Assembly (NCBI GenBank): GCA_038363925.1
Contig: JAQQWL010000002.1
Span: 1,860,001 to 1,924,000 of the forward strand
Source: Apiospora phragmitis
Taxonomy: Eukaryota; Ascomycota; Sordariomycetes; Amphisphaeriales; Apiosporaceae
Direction: 5' to 3'
DNA: 64,000 bases
Shown here: in pieces, positions 11,344 to 22,143 of the stretch
Numbering within the stretch: position 1 is the first letter of the stretch
How the letters are laid out: each line of letters starts with the position of its first letter
The notes under the pieces: model-generated
What the model was told of the DNA's origin: nothing
The model's database searches: none
Seen by the model: the letters and a program-made list of their open reading frames with translations, nothing else
Position numbers and translations under genes: made by a program

Positions 11344-13316
11344 CCCGGTACGTAGTTGCGTTGATGGTCTGGGGAGAATAGGGGTAACTGATCGAAGTTC
11401 GGTTTCCTCAGCGGAAGATGGTGGTCGAAGCTGTATCAGCAAACATGATGAAGGCATCTGGAAAGGACCTACTAGTCGTGGCTAGAGGCTGCCGCTATCG
11501 TTATACTGTGCGATTAGCAGGAGATATAATGCAAGGAAATCAAGTGGTAGGCAATCTTACATGTCCCGCGTTGCCCAAATCAAAACGTTCTAGAAGACAC
11601 CACACCTTATTTTTGCCAGCAAGGGCCTATTCAAAGTTCTGGCTGTGGATTATTCCTGTTGCAGACAATGACTCGCTGCAACGGCCTGGGGAAATGAGGG
11701 CACCCCGGCAACCCCTCGCCACCAGACCCGCATCCCTGCAAACATCCCGCTCTGGGGGTTCTCGGCACCCCCGTCTACTCTGACACCTTCTATGAGAAAC
11801 CAATAGACCCTTTGTCACATGGAGTAAACATTCAGCTAAGGCTGCTCCTGCCAAACACATTGTCCAACCTCATGTAAAGCGTTTTGAGGGATCAAAGGGC
11901 AAGAATTTGTTATTGTGGTTGTACTATTTAACGTCGGGGGAGACATCTGCAAGGCAGATAGATGCCTCTAGCCTCCGAGGGGGCACCTGGACGTGCCGGG
12001 CTAAATACATTTGTATCTATTCCACAACCTCGGTCGACCGGGAACTCACTGGAAGTTCATAATAGCCTACGCTATTACTACGTCTTCCTTTCGTCCGGTA
12101 GTAGAAGAATATTCGTAACAATGCCCGGCGGGCGGTTGAGGGACCTCTTCTCTCATTGCTTTACCCCTCGTCCATCCGTCGTCCCGAGCCACCGTACACA
12201 CCTGTCACCCTGTCCCCATCCTGTATTCCAAATACTCTCAACGAGCGCCCACCGGTTCACTCGGAATTTAAACGTATCGGGTACGTAACGGCGTTGTACA
12301 CGGCGTCGGCGTTCCTCGTCTTCCGGTCAAGGTATCGTGTGGTGTTCCCGAAGGTATATTTCGCTCGTCGCAGGTTCTTTCCCCGTAGAGTGCGGCACCT
12401 TCCTAGCCACCCTCGCGTGGTTGCCGCCGTGTCTTTTCGGTCTCGTCGTCGTGCTGCAGAGTTGAATCTCGTGGCTCGATAATTTGACGAGGGTTCCTTT
12501 TCGTCAGTGATGGTAAAAGGGCTAGAAACGACAACGACTATACCCTCTGACCAGGTAGGACAAAATGTTCAGTACACATTGGAGCTGCGGCTGGTATTCG
12601 TACATTCTTCCATAATACGGAATAATGCACATCACACACGAGTGGCATAATCCCACGCAAAGTGCTGCCGGGGTGTGCTCATTGGTCGATTAAGCAGTGC
12701 CTGAAGCCGTGGAATCATGATACCGGAAGGTGACGCTCTCATGTATGCTTGATGAGTTGTATGAGTGTTCATCCTCTTGATCAAGTGGGATGCAACTGCC
12801 TATCTCCATCGGCTAGTGGAAAAACTGTAGACGTATGGATAGCAACCTAGTGGAGATCTCTCGCCCTAGGTGAAATCGAGTAGGCCTGGATTGCAGCAGG
12901 CTGACCCGAGTCTCGTGTTGTTGTTAGGGGTGAAAGACCTGGTGTTCTGCGGCAAGATGACAACGCTTCGGTGGTTCTTCAGTGGTATAGTCGATGTGAA
13001 TGAGGGAAGACAGATATAAGGGAAGATAGAGATAAAGGGCAGTTGCACAAACATGGACCGGCATATCACAAATTGCTTTCAATTCCTAGTGGACTAGATT
13101 ATCTAGAGCATATTCTTAGACACACGCTAGTGGCTCGAGTATGCATTCGCTAACCTATCGTGTGATGATAACTTCCCCTTTAACTTGTTAATATTTCCGG
13201 ACCGACTCAGGTGATGCTTGAGCGGCACATATTCACTCGTACATAGACAGTGTTTAAAAGTATCTTGTAGACGTGTTCATTAACTCAACCTTTGTTATTT
13301 GTTGCGGAGCCACTCG
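11344..13316. other. Trehalase promoter and long intergenic region
   Basis: Nearly 2 kb without a gene I can support. The first part should hold the trehalase promoter. The open frames at 11418-11783, 11962-12288 and 12156-12482 overlap each other and show no domain, signal peptide or splice pattern. No mobile element ends seen. Confidence 0.45.
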
Positions 13317-13412
13317 CATCTCTACTTAGTATATCGTCGACTATTAACACTTGCATCTCTAGTATATCGTCGACTATTAACACTTGCATCTCTAGTATAT
13401 CGTCGACTATTA
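13317..13412. repeat. Tandem repeat, about 35 bp x 3
   Basis: Three consecutive copies built on gcatctct, agtatatcgtcgactatta and acactt, the first copy with a small insertion (actt). It lies about 360 bp upstream of the first Myb-like gene and could be part of its distal promoter; no function is evident. Confidence 0.8.
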
Positions 13413-13771
13413 GCCCCACGATCCAGCTGGAAAAACATGCACATCCTCGTTGCTATCTCTACCCGGTGAACCAACTGTGTCTGACTTCCTAGTTGCCAAG
13501 GAGGCATTGTTCTTTTGTCATAGGTCCATTATCTTCATCAACACTGAAATTCCCCATCCATCTCTGACAACCCGCAACGCAACTTGTATTGTGAAACAGC
13601 AACAAGCAAAAGCACGTCGGTCTCGAACCTCTCACAAGCCAAAGTACTTCTTCGGGTCCTCAAGTTCTAGCCAACGCACTTCGATCTCGAACTTCTCACG
13701 CAAAACTCATCACACCGGAACTTCCGTCCCATCATCGGCTTCCGTCCCATCACCGGCTATTAAATTTCACG
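13413..13771 (+). promoter_or_regulatory. Promoter and leader of the first Myb-like gene
   Basis: CT- and CA-rich leader typical of fungal promoters, with two near-identical 18-bp direct repeats (cttccgtcccatcatcgg and cttccgtcccatcaccgg) just before the start codon at 13772. No defined factor site was recognised. Confidence 0.35.
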
Positions 13772-14353
13772 ATGTCTTCCAGCACTGCCGCCACCCAGAC
13801 ACCCAAGGCCACTGTCCAGGAGACTCGATTCTTCTACTTCATCGTCAAGAACAGTAAGCACCATCTTGAACCCAGCCTCTTAGAATACCCGAGGGAAGGA
13901 TGGTTTGACCCGGGAATGTGTATTGGACTAATCCATGGACGCTACAGTGAATACCCAGCCCCAGGTTGACTGGGATGCTGTTGCCCGAGATGCCGGATAC
14001 AATAACGGCAAAACTGCCATGGTAGGTGATCTTGTTCAACTCAGCTGATCCCATGTACTCCCATTAACGAATATCACTAACTGCTCGAATCGCTCCAGGC
14101 CCGGTTCCGCACGATCAAGAAGCGTCTCGGCATCGATATGGCCAAGCCCGGAACAGCTCCGGCCAATCCCCCGACGAAGGTCACCAAGCGAGGTGCCCAG
14201 AGCACGCCTGCTGGAAAGGCAGTGAAGCGAGCTAAGAACCACCATGACGATGTGGACGACGGCTCGGAGGGCGATGAGGGCTACCATATCAAGCCGGAGC
14301 CAGAGGTAAAGAAGGAGATTAAGTCAGAGGAGGTCATTATTCTCGACGATTAA
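13772..14353 (+). CDS. Small Myb-like DNA-binding protein (136 aa, three exons)
   Basis: Exons 13772-13853, 13948-14021 and 14099-14353, with GTAAGC and GTAGGT donors; phases agree and give 136 residues. An N-terminal domain of about 50 residues (ETRFFYFIVKN, then QVDWDAVARDAGY, then ARFRTIKKRLGI) has the three-helix spacing of the fungal Myb-like domain found in small nuclear proteins: a conserved Trp in VDW and the helix RFRxIKKRLGI. The tail is basic (KVTKRG, KAVKRAKN: likely nuclear localisation), then acidic, and ends in EVKKEIKSEEVIILDD. It carries a VKKE-type site that could be sumoylated. Presumed nuclear DNA binding; no target is known. Related genes lie at 19.8 and 22.1 kb. Intact. 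Confidence 0.8.
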
Positions 14354-15251
14354 GCCGCCGAAAGGAATCACTCCCGGAGACAGCGTTGATGTTCCGTCCA
14401 TCGTATGATACGAATGGAATTTCATGGGGTGAAAGTTAGGGCTGAGATAGGAAGGCAAGGCGTTGGGTTTGATTATTCCCTCCTTGATGACGATAGGAAA
14501 CTGATGATAGCTCTGGTATTCAGAGAGGACAACTTGTCCGTTTCTGATCAGAATACAGCACATCCACCGAATAATGAATGTTTCTTCTTTTACTTATGTG
14601 CAAGCTGCAAAGAAAAGCCAATATCGATTCCCCCAAGCCCTGATTTTCACCTAGACAACACGATGGCCATTTAGAAAACGAAGGGGGGGGGTGGGGAGGG
14701 GGGGGGCTATTTGAAACAGGTTTCGTGAAGTAGACACAACACACGCTAGGAGTATACATAGACGACCACGTGGCCGGGCTCCTTCAGAAAAGTCTACATC
14801 TAGTATACGATAAGATCATCATGATTCCTTTGTCCAGCGTGTGCGTTTATCATGGTCCCTTTCTCCAACGTGTGCGTTTATCATGTTTCCAATAACAATG
14901 AGCTGGATAGCGTTTCTACATCTTCTGGATTCGATATGGGCATTATCTCATGCTTCCGTCCTTGCGAATTATTTCAATAACAAGCATGATATGGCACGAG
15001 CTGTGGAGTCAGGGTTGAGCAACTTCTCGGTCAATATGGTCAGTAAGATGCACGCTTTGCCGCCAGTAGCTAATTGTAACTGACTGCGTGACATCTAGCA
15101 TTGGGTTCAGGCCAAGTAAGGGCTCGTTGAGAGATTCCATCTTACGATATTGTAAGGCGAATATGGGCAGAGAGTGAACGGACTGGTGTAATGATATTAC
15201 TAGACACTTGTAAATAGCCACCAATACCATCTTCCTACCACATGTAATATT
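14354..15251. other. Intergenic with G-rich tract
   Basis: No gene recognised. It contains the G-rich tract described separately and a duplicated phrase (gtgtgcgtttatcatg) at about 14839 and 14871. Open frames at 14841-15083 and 15009-15230 have no motif. Confidence 0.45.
14683..14706 (+). repeat. G-rich tract (near-pure G, 24 bp)
   Basis: Nearly pure G with single T and A interruptions (G9 T G4 A G9). It could form a G-quadruplex on the plus strand. It lies about 330 bp after the first Myb-like gene. Length in an assembly is unreliable for such tracts. Confidence 0.7.
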
Positions 15252-16377
15252 TTAGCCGAGTGCCATATCGGTCCGCAGTATCTTGGACTTAAGGGCAAAG
15301 CTAGCTTCAAGCATAGGTCCATTTCTCGTATCTAGATCATCCTTCATTTCACCACTGAGGGTGTTCTGGACGCTGCTCCGGAACAAGAACGCCAGATCGG
15401 CGGCTGTCTCGTCCAGATACCGGATGCGCACGCCCTTGTGCTCTTCGATCCCGGTCAGGGACCACAACTCTTGCCAGAATACATCCTCCATCTGCCGCCA
15501 GCAGCCATACTCGGTAATCGAGCCATCGACGTCCAAGCGGAACCGCAAGGTGATCAGGAAGACCAAGTCTAACCCGAAAATGCTAACAGAGCACCTCACC
15601 CAGTCGAAAATCCCGGTAATGGCAAATGTGTTGCTATTCAGTAGCACGTTGGGCTTGGAGAAGTCTCCGTCGGTTAGAACCTTGGGCCACTCTCCGGTGT
15701 GGCCAAACAGGGCCGGCAGACTATCCTCAATCCTAGCCACGACAGCGTCCACGTATGGGAAGACCTGCGAGGCTTTCAAAAGCCCCAATCGACGTCTCAC
15801 CTCGGCTTCGTCAGCTCTGAACTCATCGTCCTCCATAAGCGACGTTGCGTTCCAATTCGATCCCTCCGACAACGGCTTTGACCAGCTTCGAGCGAAGTAC
15901 CTACGAGAAATCAGCTTCTAGCAAGGTATTGGGGAGTGAAATGTCATGTACGAACCCTGCAAGATGTTTTTATCAGTTCGGAATCTTCTGCTTGTCATCC
16001 AGGCTAACTTCTGCAACCCGTGGGTAGACTTCAGACACCAGTTCGCCCGGAAGGTAACTCATCCTGTACACGATGAGCCCTTCGGCCCCCTCGCCGACGT
16101 TCCCGCAATACGACACATCGGACGCCAGTCGACCGTCGATATACTTAGCCAGGTTGACGACCCGGCTATCCAATATGCATCCCCTCTGTCGGAACGACAC
16201 GATAGACTTCGTGATACACCCGACAGTGTAAGTCAAGGAACCCTGCGTGTCTACCGCCTGAGCGACACAGCCGTTACCGACAACATTGCGGGCTACTTCA
16301 TCGCATTCGATTCTGGACGTGCTCTCCCTCTTTTCGAAGAAGGACTTGATAGCCTCTCCGTTACACTTGGGAATCAT
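15252..16377 (-). pseudogene. APH-like phosphotransferase (protein-kinase fold), disrupted
   Basis: A fungal phosphotransferase of the aminoglycoside phosphotransferase/choline-kinase superfamily. N-terminal lobe at 16377-15976: SLTYTVGC, a SIVSFRQRG strand, then LIVYRMSYLPGE (hinge). C-terminal lobe at about 15915-15252: YFARSW, then LTDGDFSKPNVLL, which is the catalytic loop (Brenner motif, here D-F-S-K-P-N in place of H-x-D-x4-N), and ITGIFDW, the metal-binding DFG equivalent. Between the lobes the frame breaks at 15974-15981; a single extra base there would join them through an intron with a GTTCGT donor and TAG acceptor. A 52-bp alternative intron could also bridge it, less well. Substrate unknown; such genes are common singletons in fungi. 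I treat it as a gene with one frame-disrupting change, or a sequencing error. Confidence 0.65.
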
Positions 16378-17051
16378 TTCGTACTATTACAATGCCGTAA
16401 TACGGTGGGAACGAGGCAATGGACGAAGCTGGAAGTTGGGAATTGAAGAAAATCGATTATTACTATGACCTAGAACATACGTCTCTCAATATCCTTTGAT
16501 AACTACAGAGATGTGTTGCTTTTACCACTCAACAGGATGGTTGAAAGACGAGGCAATTCTGACGTATTGGAAGAGAATGGCAGCAAAGATTCTAGCGACA
16601 ACGAAACCGGACCAATGAAGCTCCAAACCCCCTCGATTATGGATGAAAAAGAGAGAAGAATGAAATCAGAAGCACCATGCAGAATTTGCATTTGAGAGAA
16701 CCGAGTCATGTTGTATCTTCTTGTTCATTGGGTGCCATTCGATATTTGCAACCTGACAAAGGAGGTAGGCAATAATAGACGTTATTTGCTTCCAAGCTTT
16801 CGGGGCAGTGTAGGTAGGTGGGTCTCCATCAACTACCACCCAACATGACACTGGGCTGCAACTTTTAACACTGCAATTGGACGTAATGGCCCAAAGTCGC
16901 AATCAATCCTTGGCATAGTGCGTATTATTTAGTCGCGAAGGACTAAGGATGTCTTGCACAAGACATCGAGTTGATGAATCATAAGCCCACCGCCAAGTAT
17001 CGTTGGATACCGATATGGGCAGCCATATGAGCGAGGTTTTCAACAATTACA
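16378..17051. other. Intergenic before tRNA-Ala
   Basis: No gene recognised; short open frames at 16513-16902 overlap on both strands. A perfect 9-bp inverted repeat with a 2-base loop at 16948-16967 (arms GATGTCTTG) lies about 85 bp before the tRNA; function unknown. Confidence 0.4.
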
Positions 17052-17154
17052 GGGGATGTGGTCTAGTGGTATGACGTTTCCTTAGCAAGCGCTACTCTCT
17101 TCAAGAGATCAGACAGCATGGAAAAGGTTCTGGGTTCGATTCCCAGCCTCTCCA
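17052..17154 (+). tRNA. tRNA-Ala (AGC) with 31-nt intron
   Basis: Cloverleaf read by eye. Acceptor GGGGATG pairs with CCTCTCC, including G3:U70, the alanine identity pair; one mismatch, T6/C67. D stem GTC/GAC. Anticodon stem TTTCC/GGAAA with anticodon AGC at 17084-17086 and A37 at 17087. Intron 17088-17118. T arm CTGGG-TTCGATT-CCCAG, discriminator A at 17154. The intron position after base 37 is the nuclear standard. Confidence 0.9.
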
Positions 17155-17845
17155 CATACTTTTGCCGGTTCCAATGGCACTAACCTACTTTTTTACTGCA
17201 TCGGTCGCGATTTTTTAGTTTGGTACGTGGGGCGAGGGGCAATTGCTGCAATTCATTATCTTCTCACTTTCGATTGATTCCTGTCACATTGTCTTTCAAT
17301 GCAAATTTGTCTTGGGAGCCTAGACATGCATTCTTTAGTCCTATGAGTCGCCTATGGTGCATCATACCATGGGGCAACTGAAAGAACATGCCAATTGCTC
17401 TCGGCCAACTCCAGTTCCTGAAGTCCCCTGGAAAACCCTCTCTGCAGACCTAAAAGGGACGGGCAGCTTTAGCAAGCATTAACCACAGCCATGTTTCTCG
17501 ACCAAAGTCAGTCTTGGTTGTTCTGGCTTCGTGCCACTTTAAATTATGCATTGCCGTTACCATGGCCATCCCAGATGGTTTCTTTTCGATCTTTCAAGAG
17601 ATTTAAGCCGTCTTGGTCACACGGAAGTCCACAACCGGGGCCACCCATGCACTTTAGCGGCCGACTCTGTAAAACTCTGCCTGAAGCCCTTCCCACCCAG
17701 TCTTTCGGCCAGCAACCTACGCGATGCTATCCACGGTCAGTCACGACTCAAGCATCCACACCGTCCCACCCAGCCCCGTCCACGAAGCCTGATAATTATT
17801 ATAATTCCTCATAGAGCCCATGATCTCCAAAAACACACGAGAACC
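17155..17845. other. Intergenic between two tRNA genes
   Basis: No gene recognised. Open frames at 17491-17911 run across the start of the downstream tRNA and are not credible as proteins. Confidence 0.45.
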
Positions 17846-17978
17846 GCCTGGTTAGCTCAATCGGTAGAGCGTGAGACTCTTAGTATACGACAGCCTCACT
17901 TCTCTCTATAGGGGTTGACGGCCGAGTTATATCAAAGTGGTCATCTCAAGGCTGCGGGTTCGACCCCCGCATCGGGCT
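17846..17978 (+). tRNA. tRNA-Lys (CTT) with 60-nt intron
   Basis: Acceptor GCCTGGT pairs with ATCGGGC (with G-U pairs). D arm GCTC...GAGC. Anticodon stem TGAGA/TCTCA, anticodon CTT at 17879-17881, A37 at 17882. Intron 17883-17942, long for a nuclear tRNA intron. T arm GCGGG-TTCGACC-CCCGC. The sequence outside the intron matches fungal tRNA-Lys(CTT). Confidence 0.92.
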
Positions 17979-19790
17979 CAATTCCTGATGCTTCTCGTCA
18001 TAACGAGATAATCTGAACTTCTCTTTTTGCCTCTTTGTAACATCTTTCATTTTGTCTGTATGTGGTACTGGGCTGGGCCCTGCAGCATACGTCTTGTAGG
18101 AGTGGGTGAGTAGGTGTGTAGGGGATATCCAACCCGGTTGGCGACGTAAGTACAGTCTAAGATTTTTATTGACTACATCCTAATAGGAGGAAACCTCAAA
18201 CCTGTCACATATTCGTTGCTCTAACGCATGGTATTAGTAAAACATCCGTTAGACACTTCAGCTTCTTGTCGTCTATGGAATATGAGTACAGCCTGGTCCC
18301 ATGTTCTAGAGGCACAACCCCTGCACTACTTACACCGATTGATGTATGCTACATAGGACGGGAAAGGGCAGCACTAAAAGACACATGCCATCTGGCGACC
18401 ACAGATATCTGTTCTATCTGTCTGCATGTGTTGTGATATTAATGGAACGCCACAACAAGGACTATCAAAACGATGAGCACCACCATGGATGCCTAGACTA
18501 CATATCATGTTTGATCCAGCAACTGGCAATGCCTTCTTTGAGCGGCATACAGTTAGGGTAAAGTGTGATTCTACAGACATTACGAGTCTTTAGCAAAACA
18601 CCATGCTTCCCGACAGCAACCAGACATCATTCAATCCTTCTTAAGCTTCTTCGCCCGTGAAAGGGGTAGTACCTATCGATCAATGTAGGCCAAACACAAA
18701 GTTGGGGCAGCGGACGCTCTGCTGCATGGAAGTACACCAATCACCACTATGACAGCATGTTCGATTCACTTCTCCGCAATGACAACCTTACGGGCCAGAC
18801 TGTGGAGACAAATGGTGTCCCCCAGAGATACAATCTGAGCTTTGTTCCTAGCAAAGGAGTCGCGAACATAGACAATTGCAAGGCAGGCAGTGTTCATATA
18901 GAGACTGCAACCAAATAACAGCAGCCTTTGTATTGGCCATCATCGGCCATATAAAGGACAGGGACGCCTGACAACATGGCCTCAACCGACCTGTCCAGCA
19001 ATGGGTATATGAAGGGCGTCTTGACAGTCATCCCTATTCTACATCATCCCATCAGCCAATATAACTTGCTACATGTGATCTGTGATGTCAAGCCCAACGG
19101 CTGTCCGGGCCACCAAGGGTATTGCAGCAGAGCCTTCAATCTAACTACCCGTAAACGAGTGATGACACCGTCTGTGACCTTCCAGCAACAATCGATCCTA
19201 AGGAGTAACCCCAGAGAACCCCGCCATCCAACCTTGTTTTCGTCCCAACCATCGCTGCTCACGCGTCTGTTAGCATTATGCACCTTCCAGGTGTAATCAG
19301 TCATCAGAGTATTACACCCGCGATTTCCTGCAATACTGTTTCTCATGTCTGCGCCATCAACGAAGTAATATCGCCGACAAAGTAAAATCATCGCCGACCC
19401 TGCTGTCCTCGTTGGCCCCCTTACACCGTCGACACTGCCACTGCTGCCTTCATCGGCTGCTTTACACCGTCGACACCGCCACGGCCTTATCGCCAGCACT
19501 GGTGTCACCTACCTGCCGACCACACGTGGCTTAGGGCTCCACTAGCGCTGATAGGGAAGTACGCGTGCCCACGATCAGTAAAAGGTCTTGACACTGCAGC
19601 TACAAAAGCTTCCCTCCCTTCTCGAGAAAAAAGAGAGATTTGGACTTCCCAGTTCTCGACATCTTTTGGACTCAGACCACCCACACTCTGCAAGTCTTTA
19701 CATCCACCACCGCGACATACCAACATCCATCTTCTCTCTTCCTCTACACCCATTACCACTCACTCAAGCATCATCCGGACACCTGTCAAG
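17979..19790. other. Intergenic, ending in the promoter of the second Myb-like gene
   Basis: About 1.8 kb without a recognised gene. A direct repeat of ttacaccgtcgacac occurs at about 19430 and 19461. The last 110 bp (from about 19680) is the CA/CT-rich leader of the Myb-like gene; a near-identical copy of this leader is found at 43.2-43.27 kb. Confidence 0.45.
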
Positions 19791-20699
19791 ATGGCTCCCC
19801 CTCAGGACACTGAAAGCCAGTTCCGCTTCCTCATCGCTTGCATCAAGCACTCCACCAACGGCAAGGTCGACTTCGAGGCCGTCCGCAAGGAGTGTGACGT
19901 TGTTACGAAGGGCGCCGCGTAAGTACACCATTATTCTTCTCATCCTTCACCAGAACATGATGTTCTACCAAGGAGACCTTGCTGTCTTCGACCTTCCTGT
20001 CCACGTCTATTCAGTGACTCGTCCATGTGGTCATCATTGCGCGACCTGGGATCATCGCCCCATCGCATGATCAACGTCTTCCAATGCTAACCACACATTG
20101 ACACGACAGCGCCAAGCGGTTCGAGCGCCTCATGAAGGCCCATGGCATCAACGGTGGTCTCACGAGCACCTTCAAGAAGGAGACCAAGGAGGAGGCCGAT
20201 GAGGCCGATCTTCCTGGCATCAAGCCCTCGCGCGGTCGTCCTCGACCAAGAAGAGAAAGCTGATGCAGGTCAGCGACGACGTCGGCGATGATGATGAGCC
20301 CATCAAAGGTGAAGTAAAATCCGAAGATGCCATCCACGTGAAATCTGAACTCGGCGGCTACGCGAACTTGCCGATGATGTCGCCGCCGCCGCCGTCGTCG
20401 ACCATGGCTGTTGGTGCTCACGTCAGTGGGTCTGATAGTGACGACGACGTCATGATTGTCTGCGCGTCTGAGAAGACACCGGACATTGGCGACGGTAGCA
20501 AGCAGCAACAGCGACATCGGGAACATTCGCGCCAGCTTTCGCCAGCTCCAGCCATAGTCGCCACGACAAAAAGACCAGGAATGACTGGTACCAACACCTC
20601 ATTCGATCATGCAGCTAACACGTTTCTACCCCAGACGACTCGATCAAGGCCGAGAGCTCTGTCGCCGACGACAAAGACGGCGATGAGACCTCCGTCTAA
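19791..20699 (+). CDS. Myb-like DNA-binding protein (about 223 aa, three exons), one-base frame break
   Basis: Exons 19791-19918, 20110-20587 and 20635-20699; donors GTAAGT and GTACCA, with a CTAAC branch site before the second acceptor. The N-terminal domain (ESQFRFLIACIKHS, GKVDFEAVRKEC, then AAAKRFERLMKAHGI across the first intron) is the classic fungal Myb-like domain of about 50 residues. After it come a Lys/Arg patch (KKRKL) and acidic stretches with IKGEVKSED, VKSEL and IKAE, possible sumoylation sites; it ends DDKDGDETSV. One base is missing at about 20240-20243 (between GRP and the KKRK patch); without it the frame stops early. With it the three exons total 672 nt. The longer open frame that runs to 20913 reads through the last intron and should not be used. 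Partial copies of this gene lie at 43.1 kb (5' end) and 58.5 kb (3' end). Confidence 0.75.
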
Positions 20700-21601
20700 C
20701 TCTGTCACTGTCTCGCATGACCACCTGCACCACAACTTACCCTTTGCTGCTTTCCATGGCCCCGCACACCCTTGGTACTACCAAAACCAGCACCATCACC
20801 ATCTCTCTCATCAACACCATCATCATAATCCTTCTTCGTCTGGGATCTACTGGCATAACGCGACACCGCAACCGGAAGAACGCCCTGGTGGGAATTGTGA
20901 TCCGCAAGGCTGAGAGAGAGAGAGGCAAGAGGGGACGGGTCGGAAGGCTGGGAAACTGGTTGGATGCGTTTGGATGGACATGGCTATGGATCCTCGCACG
21001 GAACGACACATCGTTGGGAATTTTGCGCCCGGGTGTTTTGGCGTTGAGCTTCATTAGGTAGTCTCTTCTCACTGGTCTAAATACATTGCACCCTGGTTCC
21101 CCGAAACACCAAAATATGACTTGACATCGCTTTTCGTGAACATTTTCGTAGCGTTGTAAATGGTGGCTATTTGCTGGTTGCGCAAGGTTAGCGTGTTTGC
21201 CGTTGCCTGGAGAATACCATCACGTACCTATCACCTTGACATCGACATCACAAATAGAAGACATGATTAGCAGTACGCAAAGATCAATATGGTCTTATGA
21301 TTTTATGTTCTCATGATTTGTATTCATCGCCATCGCGGGCAATTAATCGCCATAGCGAGCATCTTTAAAGATCCATCGGTTACTACTCAACTTGAAGTCA
21401 ACGTGAGTTTGCAACCTCGTGATCAACCCTAGTTATCCATGTCTGAATGCAAACCAAAACAACCTCCTCGGGGCAATTGAAACCATGTCGAATCCATATT
21501 CCATGTCGAATCCATATTCCATGTCGAATCCATATTCCATGTTCTTGACTCAGTGTCACTCTCATTGAGCAAATATCCTGATGTCCAAAACGGTCAGGCG
21601 T
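20700..21601. other. 3' flanks of two Myb-like genes
   Basis: The first 210 bp (20700-20913) is the 3' flank of the second Myb-like gene; it is duplicated in reverse at 58.3-58.5 kb. The remainder holds an 18-bp triple repeat (listed) and nothing else recognised. Confidence 0.5.
21484..21537. repeat. 18-bp tandem repeat x 3
   Basis: Three perfect consecutive copies of catgtcgaatccatattc, followed by a partial fourth. It lies 65 bp beyond the end of the minus-strand Myb-like gene. Confidence 0.9.
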
Positions 21602-22096
21602 CTAGACCTCGTTCATGCCATCCTCCACCTTGCGCTTCTTGAGGGGACTGGGGCCGTCGGGAGCCTCAACCTCTCCATCGGCATCGTCGCCGTCGTCATC
21701 GTCGTACTTAGCGGACGTAGTAACCGGGGCCGGAGCAGTGACAGCGTTCTTCTTCTTGCGGCGGCCGCCGGTGTTCTTCTTCTTGGTGGGGCCGGCAGGT
21801 GCGCCGCCGGGAGTGGACGAACTATCGGCATCAGCAGCGGGCTCGGCCTTGAAGAAGCCGAACTTGGCACAGAGGCGGTTGAACCGCTGCATGACGTTCT
21901 TCTTATCCTTGAGGTCGAAGAGGGCGCCAAGGGCCTGCCAGTCGACGGGGTCGGGCTTGGAGGCGGCGCTGCAGTGCTTGAAGTACGCAACCAGGAACTC
22001 CATCTCGGCCGGGCTCATGGCGTTGGCGTTATCACCGGCAGTAGCGGCGGCGGCGGCTCCGTTGCCGGTGGCGTTGTTCTTCTTGGGAGCCATCAT
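21602..22096 (-). CDS. Myb-like DNA-binding protein, lysine-rich (164 aa, single exon)
   Basis: Intact, intronless. Start at 22096, or at the second Met (22093), which gives the more usual MAPKK start. Residues 27-80 form the Myb-like domain: AEMEFLVAYFKHC, PDPVDWQALGALFDL, then VMQRFNRLCAKFGFF, with the same helix spacing and VDW Trp as the two genes to the left. Downstream there are Ala/Gly/Pro-rich linkers, strong nuclear localisation patches (KKKNTGGRRKKKN), an acidic stretch DDDDGDDAD and a final KKRKVEDG. Its upstream region (22.1-23.1 kb) holds a cluster of TCAGACG motifs that may regulate it. Nuclear DNA binding is inferred by family; no target is known. Confidence 0.8.
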   Translation of the reverse strand: MMAPKKNNATGNGAAAAATAGDNANAMSPAEMEFLVAYFKHCSAASKPDPVDWQALGALFDLKDKKNVMQRFNRLCAKFGFFKAEPAADADSSSTPGGAPAGPTKKKNTGGRRKKKNAVTAPAPVTTSAKYDDDDGDDADGEVEAPDGPSPLKKRKVEDGMNEV

Positions 22097-22143
22097 GTGC
22101 TGCTAGATGAAGAAGAAGAAAATGAGTAAAGGTTTGGGAAGAA

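Noticed and set aside
20263..20913. Single 216-codon protein
   Set aside because: It begins after a lost base and reads through an intron (20588-20634) with good donor, branch site and acceptor; the true end is at 20699.
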